Source: Mycobacteriaceae bacterium (GTDB lineage Bacteria; Actinomycetota; Actinomycetes; Mycobacteriales; Mycobacteriaceae). Taken from it: a stretch of 64,000 nt of DNA. Numbering within the stretch: the stretch's first letter is position 1; each line of letters starts with the position of its first letter. A model generated the notes under the pieces. The model did no database searches, was not told the origin of the DNA, and saw nothing but the letters and a program-made list of their open reading frames with translations. The stretch is from contig JAQYQB010000027.1 in the NCBI GenBank assembly GCA_028726465.1, positions 1-64,000 of the forward strand, given 5' to 3'. Made by a program: the position numbers and the translations under genes. Shown here piece by piece: positions 16,501 to 24,574 of this stretch.

Positions 16501-18955
16501 CGCGGGCGGCCGCGGCGGCCACGAACCGGCCCAGCAGCTCGGCGACGGGCTCGTCGACGCGATCAATCCCGGCCACGGAGCGCGGCGAGGGGATGATGGA
16601 GACGGCGTCGGCCGGGTAGCGGGCATCGTGGGCCTGCCAGAGCGAGTCCGTGCGCCACCACCAGCGCACGTCCTCGTCGATGACCGGCACGAAGTTGGCG
16701 GGCTTGCCGGGGCCTTTGAGGAGATCGATGAACCAGGCGGCATCGGTGGCGCACAGGTGCTGGGTGCCGGCCTGCGGGTAGCTGGCCAGCAGGTCGGCCA
16801 GGTTTCCCGCGTCCAGCTCGCCGGCGGGCAGCTGGGAGGCGAACTCGCCGTGGTCAGCGGGGTGCAGGCGGGCCTCGGCGCGCAGGAGCATCTGCGCGAA
16901 CCGGGCGCGCCAGGAGTCATCGACCCACCCGCCGCAGTGGGACAGCTCGAGGTAGCGCTCCAGCCAGCGCCGGTAGGTCAGGCTGGTCAGGTCGCCGAAA
17001 TATGGCTTGCAGGTGGCATCCAGGGCGCTGATGATTTCGGCGCGGCGGGCGCGCACGGCATCGGCGTCGCCGGCCACGGCGTCCAGCAGCCGGCCGGCCT
17101 GGGCGAAGGAATTATCCACCTCGTGGATGTCGGCGCCCAGCTGCGAGCGGCCCGAGGACATGCCGGCGCGGGCGGTGCCGGCCGCGATGAAGCCGTCTGT
17201 GCCGGAGGCGGCGACGAGGGCGCGCTTGACGGCCGGGGAGGTGGTCGCCTCCCGCGTGGCCATGGCGGCGGTGCCGACCAGGATGGCATCGACGGGCATG
17301 TCCGGGCGGCCGTAGGCGCGCGCCCAGGCGCCGGTCAGGTACTCCGCGCCGCGCTCCGGCGTGCCGATGCCGCCGCCGACGGCCAGGTAGACGTTCTCCG
17401 CGGCGCGGATGCGCGCGTAGGTGGCCAGTAGCAGCTCGTCCAGGTCCTCCCAGGAGTGGTGCCCGCCGGCCAGGCCGCCCTCCAGCTGCATGATGACGGG
17501 GGCGGGTGCCACCTCGCGCGCGATCTCCAGCACCTTATCGACGTGGTGCACCGCGCCGGGCTTGAAAGCCACCCAGGGGATATTGCCCACCCGCAGGCTC
17601 CGGTAGATCTCCACCGCCTCGTCCAGCGGCGGGATGCCGGCCGAGCACACGATGCCGTTGATCGGCGCCCCGTTCGCCCGCGCGGCGGGTACCTGCCGCT
17701 GGCCGGCCACCTGGCGACGCCACTGGCGGGGGTTGAGGTAGAGCGCGTTGAACTGCGCGTTCACGCCCGGGGCGAGGTGCTCGCGCAGGTAGTCGAGGTT
17801 GTCTTCGAGCAGCTGGTCCGTGGCCTGCCCGCCGCCGGCGAGCTCGGCCCAGTACCCGGCGTTGGCCGCGGCCGCCACGATGGCCGGGTCCACCGTGGTG
17901 GGCGTCATGCCGGCCAGTAGCACGGCCTGGTAGCCGGTCAGGCTGGTAAAGCGGGTCACCAGCTCGCCGTCGGCCGTGGTGCGCGGGGCAAAATCGCTGT
18001 ACGGGCGGGGCGGGGCCAGCTGGTGGCCGGGATCAATAAGCCGGGCCTGCCCGGTCGCGGTGCCGACCGCGAGCACCCCGATGCCGCGGCCCTCCACGAT
18101 CTTCTCGGTCAGGGGTCGCACGCCTTCTTCCGGGCCGACCTCCAGGATCCACCGCGCGCCGGCGGCGGCGAGGCGGTCGACCTGCGCCGGCCAGTCGATG
18201 ACGTCGGTGAGCACCGCGCGGGCGGCCCGCTCCGCGACGGCCGCGTCTAGGCCCACCTGCTGGGCCCAGTCCACGACCTGGTCGACGGCCTCGCCCATGC
18301 GCGGGTGGTGGAAGGCCGCGGCCACCTTGAGCGGCTGCGCCTCCACCCCCAGGGCGCGGGCGACGGCAAGGTTGTCGGCGGGCGGGCCGGACAGGACGGC
18401 ATCCTGGGCGCTGTTGTGCAGGCCGATGACCGTGTCCGCGCCGGTGTCCCGGATGGCCGCGGCGATGTCCTGCGGGTCTGCGGCGACGGCGACCATGGGG
18501 GCGGCGTCGTTATCGCGGACCAGCCCGTAGCGCCGCGCCGTGTGCGTCATCGCCGCGCCGATGAGCTGGGCAATCGCCAGCATCTCCGCGCGGCCAGCCT
18601 CCCCGTCGAGCACGAATTCGGCCAGCCGGCCTTGGGAGTGGCCGGCGGCGGCGACGGCATCGCTAGCCACTAGCCCCTGGGCGGCCAGGGCGTCGAGCAG
18701 GTTCAGCTGGGCCAGGAAGATGCCGGGCACGGATACCTCGGGGGCGCTGAGATCCCAGGCCGGCGGCTGTTGCGCCCAGTCGAAGGGGCGGAAGCCGCGG
18801 GGGCGCCGGCCGGCCAGCTCGGCGGCAAGCGGCTCCAACAGCTGCGCGGCCTTGTCCACCGTGGCGTGCAGTTCACGGTCGGCGCCGCGCAGCGAGTCGG
18901 CCCAAGAAAAACCCTGTCCCGAAAAGGACAGGGCGAAAGGTTCACGAGGATTCAC
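10508..18955 (-). CDS. fas: Type I fatty acid synthase (multifunctional)
   Basis: The 2815-residue megasynthase makes C16-C18 acyl-CoA de novo in the cytosol. Domains in order are: acetyltransferase (GHSQG, Ser107), flavin enoylreductase (about 330-620), dehydratase/hotdog (about 1040-1110, 'GDFNPIHTDED'), malonyl/palmitoyl transferase (GHSVG, Ser1273), and ACP with Ser1620 in 'GQSSRRNQ'. Ketoreductase (about 1880-2100) and ketosynthase (Cys2473 in 'ACATAAVS', with KHDTST and 'KHLTGHAKGG') follow. A Pro-Glu/Ala-Pro linker sits at about 1537-1580, before the ACP. The start at GTG 18955 has AAGGAG nine nt upstream. The earlier GTG at 18988 is only 3 nt after a TAGCCT -10 box, so it is unlikely. 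acpS follows directly. Confidence 0.96.
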   Translation of the reverse strand: MNPREPFALSFSGQGFSWADSLRGADRELHATVDKAAQLLEPLAAELAGRRPRGFRPFDWAQQPPAWDLSAPEVSVPGIFLAQLNLLDALAAQGLVASDAVAAAGHSQGRLAEFVLDGEAGRAEMLAIAQLIGAAMTHTARRYGLVRDNDAAPMVAVAADPQDIAAAIRDTGADTVIGLHNSAQDAVLSGPPADNLAVARALGVEAQPLKVAAAFHHPRMGEAVDQVVDWAQQVGLDAAVAERAARAVLTDVIDWPAQVDRLAAAGARWILEVGPEEGVRPLTEKIVEGRGIGVLAVGTATGQARLIDPGHQLAPPRPYSDFAPRTTADGELVTRFTSLTGYQAVLLAGMTPTTVDPAIVAAAANAGYWAELAGGGQATDQLLEDNLDYLREHLAPGVNAQFNALYLNPRQWRRQVAGQRQVPAARANGAPINGIVCSAGIPPLDEAVEIYRSLRVGNIPWVAFKPGAVHHVDKVLEIAREVAPAPVIMQLEGGLAGGHHSWEDLDELLLATYARIRAAENVYLAVGGGIGTPERGAEYLTGAWARAYGRPDMPVDAILVGTAAMATREATTSPAVKRALVAASGTDGFIAAGTARAGMSSGRSQLGADIHEVDNSFAQAGRLLDAVAGDADAVRARRAEIISALDATCKPYFGDLTSLTYRRWLERYLELSHCGGWVDDSWRARFAQMLLRAEARLHPADHGEFASQLPAGELDAGNLADLLASYPQAGTQHLCATDAAWFIDLLKGPGKPANFVPVIDEDVRWWWRTDSLWQAHDARYPADAVSIIPSPRSVAGIDRVDEPVAELLGRFVAAAAARAESTGPAASDRERILSAPAWEWAGHPVPNPARRLGLEEDADGAYRVPGLGVTVALPQAATVPVVGADSAYQAMRELARRAAGGQLPEVVGGAAAWSTTLNCADYQTVTAGYLAGASGLAADALVGPAWPAIFAVIADTDAVEGLLRLVHLEHAVRLRSELPQHGASVSVKAHLAHDFATARGRVLEVEVGIVSGHQHLATLTERFLISGAAGAETLPALDVTDPAARPTPRLSRGQAQVVAPDSMRPFAQVTGDFNPIHTDEDLARATGLAQGPIVHGMWTSALAQLAAGENIVGWHARLLAPVLPGQTVEFSTARTGQAAGGEVRTVTATVGGVPVLEATAQLAAPVTWYAFPGQGIQSPGMGMAAYAASPAARAVWDRADAHTRQALGFSILDIVRRNPPEVQVAGESFSHPDGVLYLTQFTQVAMATLGCAQVAQLREAGVLEEHAFFAGHSVGEYNALAAFADVLSVEAVIEIVYQRGLTMHRLVPRDGDGNSNYGLAALRPHKMGMSDADVFDYVSQLSAITGEFLEIVNYNVKGKQYAVAGTRAGLRALEADAASRGERAFVLIPGVDVPFHSSRLRGGVDDFRRHLDQLIPADIDLDRLIGRYLPNLVARPFDLGEEFIQAMEEVVDSPWLTAARTQPAQQRGRTLLVELLAWQFASPVRWIETQDLALGPLGVERFVEIGVASAPTLANMLRQHPGAARVEVLNAERDQAVVFATDADPEPAPEPEPEPEPEPETEPVAAPAPAPEQPAATDTPADKPLLASDALRLLVAAWTKVRLDQLRPADTIESLVEGQSSRRNQLLLDISTELGIAAIDGAADLDLASLGELVDRQARGYRAFGPVLQPQVEACLRDLTGPAAQPTSYVSERVRGRWGLGPGWLDRVLAHLVDGTRPGASLRGGELASLPAGLDEAIDAAAHAAGITTPLPEPAAAAAATADPAAVAELTDALTANACDLVERLDPEAASAEGQDDGAGAGGENARELAQAVDRELGAGWADFVRPAFDPARAVLLDDRWASAREDAAQGRGDVTATGEEVARIAEYAGHPELAAAARKDPAGLDYAADCALITGAAPGSIAAAITAELLRGGATVVATSSRLDQARLDFFTRLYRDHARGQAALWVVPCNVASFADVDALADWVGSERTRTVGAEVRLVKPALTPTLLFPFAAPRVAGTLAEAGAGSERQMRLLLWSVERLIAATADIADHVHVVLPGSPNRGRFGGDGAYGEAKAALDAVENRWRREPAWANRVGLVHAQIGWVRGTGLMGGNDPLVAAAEARGVRTWDTRELAAELLAEGANPAARRAAREEPVAVDLTGGLAAADVDLAALRQEASAVGAEAAPEREGRVVPALPNLAAAAAPAPEPDFGEVTAGLEEMVVVVGAGELGPWGSARTRFEAELGGDLSAAGVVELAWSMRLIRWEDGWVDAAGEPVAEADIYARFHDEVMASVGVRRLRDDAGISDNLAGELTTVYLDRDLTFSTADADSARAFAAAGARVRPAGDAWEVTRPKGSEIRVPRRTVMTRFVGGQLPDGFDPAAYGIPADMLENLDRLAVWNLICTVEAFTSAGFSPAELLAHVHPARVSNTQGTGMGGVASLRGLYVDRLLGQPRNNDVLQEALPNVIAAHVMQDYVGGYGQMVHPVAACATAAVSVEEAADKLRLGKADFVVAGGVDDMSVESVTGFGAMAATADSAALAAAGIAERYFSRPNDRRRAGFVESAGGGALLLTRGDLAAELGLPVLGVVAFAESFADGAHTSIPAPGMGALSAARDNRLAAALAPYGLGADDVRVISKHDTSTEANDPNESDLHQRLARASGRTPGNPLYVISQKHLTGHAKGGAAAFQLIGLMQVMRRGIIPPNRALDCVDPQLRRFSDLVWPRTPLPAEIKAGLVTSLGFGHVSALIAVVHPGAFAQALRQAKGEFALNEWRTQAARRERAGWERRDGAMHGQGALYTRPKGRNLGGRGTAREAQVLLDPQARLRGGELR
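14265..14345 (-). repeat. Pro-Glu repeat linker coding region in fas
   Basis: Low-complexity DNA made of repeated GGCTCCGGTTCC-like units on the plus strand encodes a run of Pro-Glu dipeptides between the transferase and ACP domains. Confidence 0.8.
18907..18933 (-). terminator. Terminator-like hairpin inside the first codons of fas
   Basis: On the minus strand CCCTGTCC (18933-18926), loop TTTTCG and GGACAGGG (18919-18912) form a perfect 8-bp stem followed by TTTTTCTT. It covers codons 8-17 of fas. It may act as an attenuator coupled to early translation. Confidence 0.6.
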
Positions 18956-18991
18956 GGTGAGCTGCTCCTTGTCCAGGTTGGTGCTCACCTA

Positions 18992-18997
18992 AGGCTA
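18992..18997 (-). promoter_or_regulatory. -10 box TAGCCT of fas
   Basis: TAGCCT on the minus strand predicts initiation near 18985 and a leader of about 30 nt before the GTG at 18955, with AAGGAG at 18970-18965. Confidence 0.5.
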
Positions 18998-19004
18998 GTG
19001 GAGA

Positions 19005-19020
19005 TTCCGGCGCGCCGGAA
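19005..19020. promoter_or_regulatory. 16-bp perfect palindrome, candidate fas operator
   Basis: TTCCGGCGCGCCGGAA is fully self-complementary and lies between the -10 box of fas and where the -35 would be. It is a natural place for repressor binding, FasR being the obvious candidate. Confidence 0.5.
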
Positions 19021-19031
19021 AAACAAACTCA

Positions 19032-20168
19032 CTAGTCGTTGTTGCGCCACTCCCCGTGCTTGTCGCGCAGGGCCTGGAAGGCGTCGCGGGCGGAATGGAT
19101 GCCGTTCTCGTTGGCCCAGTCGGCGGCCTGGCCGCGCACGTCGCTAGCGCTCGGCAGGCTGGGGTTGGCGGCCGGGCTGGCGGGGCTGGAGCTGGAGCTG
19201 CTGGAGCCGGTCTCCCGCTCCGGGTTGCTGCGGGTGCGCGGGCGCTGGCTGGACGAGGACTTAGAGGACTTGTCCAGGCTGTCCAGGGCGTGGTTGCTCA
19301 TCAGCACGTCGCGCATGCCCTCGAAGAGATCCCCCATGCCGGACGGGTTGGACGGCATGTAGAGCACGGAGGCGTTGCCGTTGGAGGAAACGTCCACCAT
19401 GGCGTCCAGGTACTGGGAGACCAGCATGAGGGCCTCGGGGGATTCCTCGACGCCGGCCTTGCGCAGCATCTCGTACTGGGCGGCGATGCCCTCCACGATC
19501 TCCTTGCGCTGGTCGGCGACGCCGCGGCCCTGCAGCTTGCGGGCCTCGGCCGCGCCCTCGGCCTCCTTGACCACTCGGATCTTTTCGGCCTCGGCCTGGG
19601 CCACGGCGGCCTCCCGCTCGCGCTGGGCGGCGTTGATGGAGTTCATGGATTCGCGCACGCGCTCGTCCGGGCGGATGTCGGTGACCAGGGTGTTGACGAA
19701 GTGCCAGCCGTAGGCCGCCATGTTGTCGCGCAGGGACTCGGCCACGTTCTGGGCGATGGTGTCCTTGGAGGAGAAGGAGTCATCCAGGTTCATGTTCGCC
19801 ACGGAGGAACGAACGTTGTCCTGGACGTAGGCCACGATCTGCTGGTCGGGGCTGGACAGGGTGTAGTAGGCCTCGCGCTCGCGGCCCTGGACGACCTGGT
19901 ACTGGACCGCCACGGGGATCTGGACGAAGACGTTGTCCTTGGTCTTGGTCTCCACCATCACGTCGAGCTGGCGGACCTGCAGGTTAATCTTTTCGCGCAC
20001 CCGGTCGACGAAGGGGATCTTGAAGTGCAGCCCCGCGTGGGCCACTCCCTGGTACTTGCCCAGCCGCTCCATGATGGCGGCCTCCTTGGTGCGGACAATG
20101 AAGTATCCGTCGAACAACGTCAAAATGACGATGAGGACGATGATGCCAATGACGAGAAGCGTACTCAC
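19032..20168 (-). CDS. SPFH/Band 7 (stomatin-like) membrane protein
   Basis: The 378-residue protein has an N-terminal transmembrane helix (about 4-24). An SPFH/Band 7 domain follows (about 25-200: 'VRTKEAAIMERLGKY', 'HFKIPFVDRV', 'ARQLDVMVETKTKDN'-like stretch), then a long Ala/Glu-rich coiled coil (about 180-260). A Ser-rich disordered linker (about 300-345) and a short C-terminal region end it. Such proteins form oligomeric membrane scaffolds, often controlling proteases. No NfeD partner is present. GTG start with AAAGG five nt upstream. It is upstream of fas on the same strand, with the palindrome between them. Confidence 0.9.
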   Translation of the reverse strand: MSTLLVIGIIVLIVILTLFDGYFIVRTKEAAIMERLGKYQGVAHAGLHFKIPFVDRVREKINLQVRQLDVMVETKTKDNVFVQIPVAVQYQVVQGREREAYYTLSSPDQQIVAYVQDNVRSSVANMNLDDSFSSKDTIAQNVAESLRDNMAAYGWHFVNTLVTDIRPDERVRESMNSINAAQREREAAVAQAEAEKIRVVKEAEGAAEARKLQGRGVADQRKEIVEGIAAQYEMLRKAGVEESPEALMLVSQYLDAMVDVSSNGNASVLYMPSNPSGMGDLFEGMRDVLMSNHALDSLDKSSKSSSSQRPRTRSNPERETGSSSSSSSPASPAANPSLPSASDVRGQAADWANENGIHSARDAFQALRDKHGEWRNND

Positions 20169-20500
20169 GCGCGGCCTTTCTGTTTTCGGGGAATTCTATT
20201 GCACCGGTCAGCTCTTAGTCTGACACATTCGCCGCCGATGCGCGAGGGTCCCACCCAGCCCGAACTGCGGGCACGGCCCCGGAACCCCGGATGTGGGATC
20301 GTGACCGGCCTTAGGCCCCGCCCTCCCCGTATGGGGGTACGCCCGCACAACTTTCCGGAGGATTTTTTCTCATTTTTGCCCCGCTCGTTTCTCACGCCCG
20401 CTATTGTCGACGTCACAGTTAGTAATCCACACCACATTCGGACGAACTTCGATACTGGATCACTCAACCCAAGTACGTTCCCACACCCAAGGAAACCGCG
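20169..20500. other. Divergent intergenic region before the peptide transporter
   Basis: This 332-bp region lies between the SPFH gene and the ABC operon. I see an imperfect GC-rich hairpin near 20290-20335, a T-rich stretch near 20360-20380 and a good AAGGAA ribosome site at 20488-20493. No gene or clear operator is visible. Confidence 0.6.
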
Positions 20501-21484
20501 ATGGTCAAATACATCATCAAAAAGACCGCCAGTTGGTTAATCGTGATCTTCCTGGCCACCAACATCGCCTACCTGTTGGCGTCAGTCTTTTTGGATCCGC
20601 GCTCCAACTACGCCGGGCGGCGCCCACCACTGAGCCAAGAACAAATCAGCCACATCCTGCAGCCGCTCAACCTGGACCCAGAGACCCCGCTGCTGGAGCG
20701 CTGGTGGACCTGGCTCACTGGCGTGGTGCTGCGCTGGGACTGGGGCGCTTCCCCGCTCGGGGTGGAAGTCACCGAGGAAGTCTCCCGGCGCGCGCTGGTC
20801 TCCGCCCAGCTGTTGCTGCTGGCCACCATCATCTCCATCGTCCTCGGCGTGGGCTTGGGTGTTTACACCGCCTCCCGCCAGTACAAGTTCGCCGACCGCT
20901 TCTGGCAGGGCATGTCGATTGTCACCATGAACGTCCACGTGGTCGTCGCCTCCCTGGTCGTCGTCTCCGTCGGCCTGTGGCTCAACCGGGTGACCGGGCA
21001 GCGCATCGTCTACGTCAGCGGCGCCGGCTCGCCCGGGGTGGAAGGGTTTTTCCCCAAGCTCATCGACACCGCCCAGCACTTGGTCCTACCTACCATTTCG
21101 CTGGTCATTATCAGCTACGCCGGCTATCACATGATGCAGCGCACGCTGCTGCTGGATAACCTGTCCGCCGACTACGTGCGCACCGCCCGGGCGAAGGGGC
21201 TGACCCGCACCCAGGCCATCCGCAAGCACGCGCTGCGGACCTCCATCATCCCCGTCGCTACGTCGGTGGCCTTCTCCGTGCCGGGCATTTTTACCGGCGC
21301 CATCATGACGGAGACCATCTTCGCCTGGAACGGCATGGGCCAGTACTTCATCCAGACCATCTCCCGCAACGACATCCACGGCACCACGGCGGTGGCCGCC
21401 TTCGGCGCCGTCATGATTGCGGTCTCGGCCATCCTGGCCGATCTCATCGTCGTCATCCTCGATCCCCGGGTAAGGGTGAGCTAA
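20501..21484 (+). CDS. Peptide ABC transporter permease, DppB/OppB family
   Basis: The inner-membrane permease has 327 residues and about six membrane helices. The EAA-loop is 'YVRTARAKGLTRTQAIRKHALR' around residues 225-246, split here by its conserved G, and it matches the DppB/OppB type. It pairs with the next gene's permease. First gene of a four-gene operon; AAGGAA lies 8 nt before the ATG. The substrate is probably peptides or another class 5 ligand. Confidence 0.9.
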   Translation: MVKYIIKKTASWLIVIFLATNIAYLLASVFLDPRSNYAGRRPPLSQEQISHILQPLNLDPETPLLERWWTWLTGVVLRWDWGASPLGVEVTEEVSRRALVSAQLLLLATIISIVLGVGLGVYTASRQYKFADRFWQGMSIVTMNVHVVVASLVVVSVGLWLNRVTGQRIVYVSGAGSPGVEGFFPKLIDTAQHLVLPTISLVIISYAGYHMMQRTLLLDNLSADYVRTARAKGLTRTQAIRKHALRTSIIPVATSVAFSVPGIFTGAIMTETIFAWNGMGQYFIQTISRNDIHGTTAVAAFGAVMIAVSAILADLIVVILDPRVRVS

Positions 21485-22576
21485 ATGTCTAAGAGCAACA
21501 AATCCACCCAGCCGCGCGCGACCGCCCGGCGCGCCACGCCCCACCTCCGCAACGACCTGGCCATCGACTCGGCCGCGGACAACCTGGGCATCCGCCCGCA
21601 CACCGCGACCGCCGACTTCAGCATGGCCACCGAGCCCAGCGCCCTGTCCGCCACCGCGGCCGGCGTCGACGCCGACGAGTCGCAGCGCAAGCTCTACACC
21701 GCCGACGAGACCACCATCCGCGGCACGAACAAGCTCAAGCTGTACACCCGCCGGTTCTTCCGCAACAAGATGGCCACCGTCGGCTTCATCATCTTCCTGG
21801 GGCTTATCGCCGTCTCCCTCTTCGGCAGCTATCTGACGCCGTGGGCCTTCGACGAGCCGGACTTTTTGGCCCTGTCCGCCCCGCCGTCGCCGGAGCACTG
21901 GTTCGGCACCACCAACTCCGGCAACGATCTTTTCGCGCAGGTCGTCCACGGCCTGGGCCGATCGCTGGTCATCGCGCTGACCGTCTCGATCGCCACCTCC
22001 ATCCTGTCGGCGATCATCGGCGCCGGCGCGGCCATCTACGGCGGCTGGACCGAAAAGATCATCCTGGCGGTTATCCACTTCCTGCTGGCCATCCCGACCT
22101 TCCTGCTCATCGCCCTTGTCGTCTCCGACTCCGGCGGCGACTGGAAGATGCTCATCATCGTGCTCATCGCCTTCGGCTGGATGTACGCCGCGCGCGTCAT
22201 CTGGGCCATGGCGCTGAGCGTGCGGGAAAACGACTACGTGCGCGCCGCCGGCTACATGGGGGTCTCGCGCCCGAAGATCATCGTCCGCCACATCGTGCCG
22301 AATATCGGCTCGCTGCTCATCATCCAGCTGGTGCTGGGCGTGGTCTCCACCGTCGTCTCCGAGACCGCGCTGTCCTTCCTGGGGCTGGGCGTGAAACTGC
22401 CGGACGTCTCCCTCGGCACGCTGCTGGCGGTGGGTACCAACGCCGTCGAGGCCGCGCCCTGGCAGTTCTACTTCCCCGCCGCCACCCTGACCCTGCTCAC
22501 CGTCTCCATGGCCTTTATCGCCGACGGCCTGCGAGACGCCATCGACCCCAACTCGAATTCCGGAGGACGCGCATGA
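21485..22576 (+). CDS. Peptide ABC transporter permease, DppC/OppC family
   Basis: The 363-residue permease has an unusually long cytoplasmic N-terminus (about 90 residues) before the first membrane helix at about 93-115. The DppC-type EAA loop is 'ENDYVRAAGYMGVSRPKIIVRH'-like, around 246-267, in two overlapping parts. The ATG directly follows the previous stop codon. Its end overlaps the ATPase gene by ATGA. It forms the second half of the channel. Confidence 0.9.
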   Translation: MSKSNKSTQPRATARRATPHLRNDLAIDSAADNLGIRPHTATADFSMATEPSALSATAAGVDADESQRKLYTADETTIRGTNKLKLYTRRFFRNKMATVGFIIFLGLIAVSLFGSYLTPWAFDEPDFLALSAPPSPEHWFGTTNSGNDLFAQVVHGLGRSLVIALTVSIATSILSAIIGAGAAIYGGWTEKIILAVIHFLLAIPTFLLIALVVSDSGGDWKMLIIVLIAFGWMYAARVIWAMALSVRENDYVRAAGYMGVSRPKIIVRHIVPNIGSLLIIQLVLGVVSTVVSETALSFLGLGVKLPDVSLGTLLAVGTNAVEAAPWQFYFPAATLTLLTVSMAFIADGLRDAIDPNSNSGGRA

Positions 22577-24480
22577 CCGCCCTGTTAGAGGTCGAAGACC
22601 TCAACGTCAGTTTCCCTTCCGAGGCCGGCACCGTCCACGCCGTGCGCGGGACCAGCTTTAGCCTCGAGGCCGGGCGCACCCTGGCCATCGTCGGCGAGTC
22701 CGGCTCCGGCAAGTCCGTGACCTCCATGGCCGTGATGGGACTGTTGCCCGACTACGCCAAGGTCACCGGCTCCGTCCGCTTCCAGGGCGAGGAGCTGCTG
22801 GGCAAGACCGACAAGCAGATGTCGGCCATCCGCGGCAAGGGCATCGGGATGATCTTCCAGGATCCGCTGTCGGCCCTCACCCCGGTCTTTAGCATCGGCG
22901 ACCAGCTGGTCGAAGCAATCACCGCCCACCGCTCCATCGGGCGCGCGGCCGCGCAGAAGGAAGCCGCCGAGCTGCTCGACCTGGTGGGGATCCCGGAACC
23001 GGTCAAGCGCCTGCGCTCGTTCCCGCACGAGTTTTCCGGCGGCATGCGCCAGCGCGTGGTCATCGCCATCGCCATTGCCAACAACCCGCAGCTCATCATC
23101 GCCGACGAGCCCACCACCGCCCTGGACGTAACCATCCAGGCGCAGATCCTGGACGTGCTCAAGGTCGCGCAGCGGGAAACCGGCGCGGCGACCATCATGA
23201 TCACCCACGACATGGGCGTGGTGGCCGGCACCGCCGACGACGTCGCCGTGATGTACGCCGGCCGCCCGGTCGAATACGCCGACGTCGACACGCTCTTTAA
23301 CAGCCCGAAGATGCCGTACACCATCGGCCTGCTGGGTTCTACCCCGCGCGCGGATACCGCCCAGTCGGAGCCGCTGACCCCGGTGGCCGGCACCCCGCCG
23401 CAGCTCATTGAGCTCAAGAACGAGTGCCCCTTCGCGGACCGCTGCCCCGTGGCTATCGATGCCTGCCGCGCCAGCGAGCCGGAGCTCCTCGGCATGACCT
23501 CCAGTCTGGACCCGGCGGTCAGCCACCACCGCGCCGCCTGCCACCGCGCGGACGAGATCATCGACTCGCGGATTGGTGGCCAGCGCCTGTTCCCCCTGCC
23601 GACCTTTGCCGAGGACGTGCTGGGCGATACCCCCTTCGAGCAGCGCCGCACGACCCTCGAGGTCGAGAACCTCAGCAAGGAATTCCCGCTGATCAAGGGC
23701 TCCATTCTCAAGCGCCGCGTGGGCACGGTGCACGCGGTCAACCAGGTCAGCTTCACCGTCCACGAGGGCGAGTGCCTGGCCATCGTAGGCGAGTCCGGCT
23801 CCGGCAAGACCACCACCCTGCTGGAGGTCATGGAGCTCAAGCCCGCCGACGGGGCGCGCGTGGTGGTCGGCGGCGTCGACGCCTCCCAGCTGGGTGACCG
23901 CCAACGCCGCGAGCTGCGCAAGGACATCCAGATGGTCTTCCAGGACCCGATGAGCTCGCTGAACCCGCGCATGACCATCCGGGAGGTCATCGCCGAGCCG
24001 CTGCAGTCACTGGGCTACGACGGCGACGTCGACGCCCGCATCTCCGAGCTGCTCGAGCTGGTGGGCCTGTCCTCACACCACATCGACCGCTTCCCCGGGC
24101 ATTTCTCGGGTGGGCAGCGCCAGCGCATCGGCCTGGCCCGGGCGCTGGCCACCAACCCGTCGGTGGTGATCCTGGACGAGCCGGTCTCCGCGCTGGACGT
24201 GTCCATCCAGGCCGGCATCATCAACCTCTTGCACGACCTGAAGCGGCGGCTGGGTATCTCGTTTGTCTTCGTCGCCCACGACCTCTCCGTGGTCCGGCAC
24301 TTATCGGACAAGGTGGCCGTGATGTACAAGGGCGATTTCGTAGAAACCGGCCCCATCGACGAGGTCTTCGACCACCCGCAGCACCCCTATACCCAGGCGC
24401 TCATCTCGGCCATCCCCGTGCCTGACCCGGCGGTCGAGCGCACCCGGAAAAGGACGGTCTACGAGCCGATAGAGCCCTAA
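22573..24480 (+). CDS. Peptide ABC transporter double ATPase (DppD-DppF fusion)
   Basis: The 635-residue protein carries both ATPases in one chain. The first half has Walker A GESGSGKS (about residue 39), signature FSGGMRQR and Walker B 'LIIADEPT'. It ends with the OppD-type Cys motif 'ECPFADRCPVAIDAC' (about 278-292), which in relatives binds an Fe-S cluster. The second half has GESGSGKT, FSGGQRQR and 'VVILDEPV'. The two halves power import through the two permeases. Start ATG 22573 overlaps the upstream stop (ATGA). Confidence 0.94.
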   Translation: MTALLEVEDLNVSFPSEAGTVHAVRGTSFSLEAGRTLAIVGESGSGKSVTSMAVMGLLPDYAKVTGSVRFQGEELLGKTDKQMSAIRGKGIGMIFQDPLSALTPVFSIGDQLVEAITAHRSIGRAAAQKEAAELLDLVGIPEPVKRLRSFPHEFSGGMRQRVVIAIAIANNPQLIIADEPTTALDVTIQAQILDVLKVAQRETGAATIMITHDMGVVAGTADDVAVMYAGRPVEYADVDTLFNSPKMPYTIGLLGSTPRADTAQSEPLTPVAGTPPQLIELKNECPFADRCPVAIDACRASEPELLGMTSSLDPAVSHHRAACHRADEIIDSRIGGQRLFPLPTFAEDVLGDTPFEQRRTTLEVENLSKEFPLIKGSILKRRVGTVHAVNQVSFTVHEGECLAIVGESGSGKTTTLLEVMELKPADGARVVVGGVDASQLGDRQRRELRKDIQMVFQDPMSSLNPRMTIREVIAEPLQSLGYDGDVDARISELLELVGLSSHHIDRFPGHFSGGQRQRIGLARALATNPSVVILDEPVSALDVSIQAGIINLLHDLKRRLGISFVFVAHDLSVVRHLSDKVAVMYKGDFVETGPIDEVFDHPQHPYTQALISAIPVPDPAVERTRKRTVYEPIEP

Positions 24481-24574
24481 GAATTTCCCCAGGTTTGCTG
24501 CCCGGCGCAGCAGAAATAACTCCATAGCACTCCCCTAAGCTTTTCCACCCCCTGCCAGAAAGGTATCTCTGACC

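Noticed and set aside
14396..17431. A 1011-codon open frame antisense to fas
   Set aside because: It is a shadow of GC-rich codon bias opposite a well-supported domain chain. It has no recognisable domain, a His/Arg/Gly-rich composition and no promoter.
18955..18988. fas start at GTG 18988
   Set aside because: It lies 3 nt after the TAGCCT -10 box, upstream of the likely transcript start, and has no ribosome site. GTG 18955 has AAGGAG at 9 nt.
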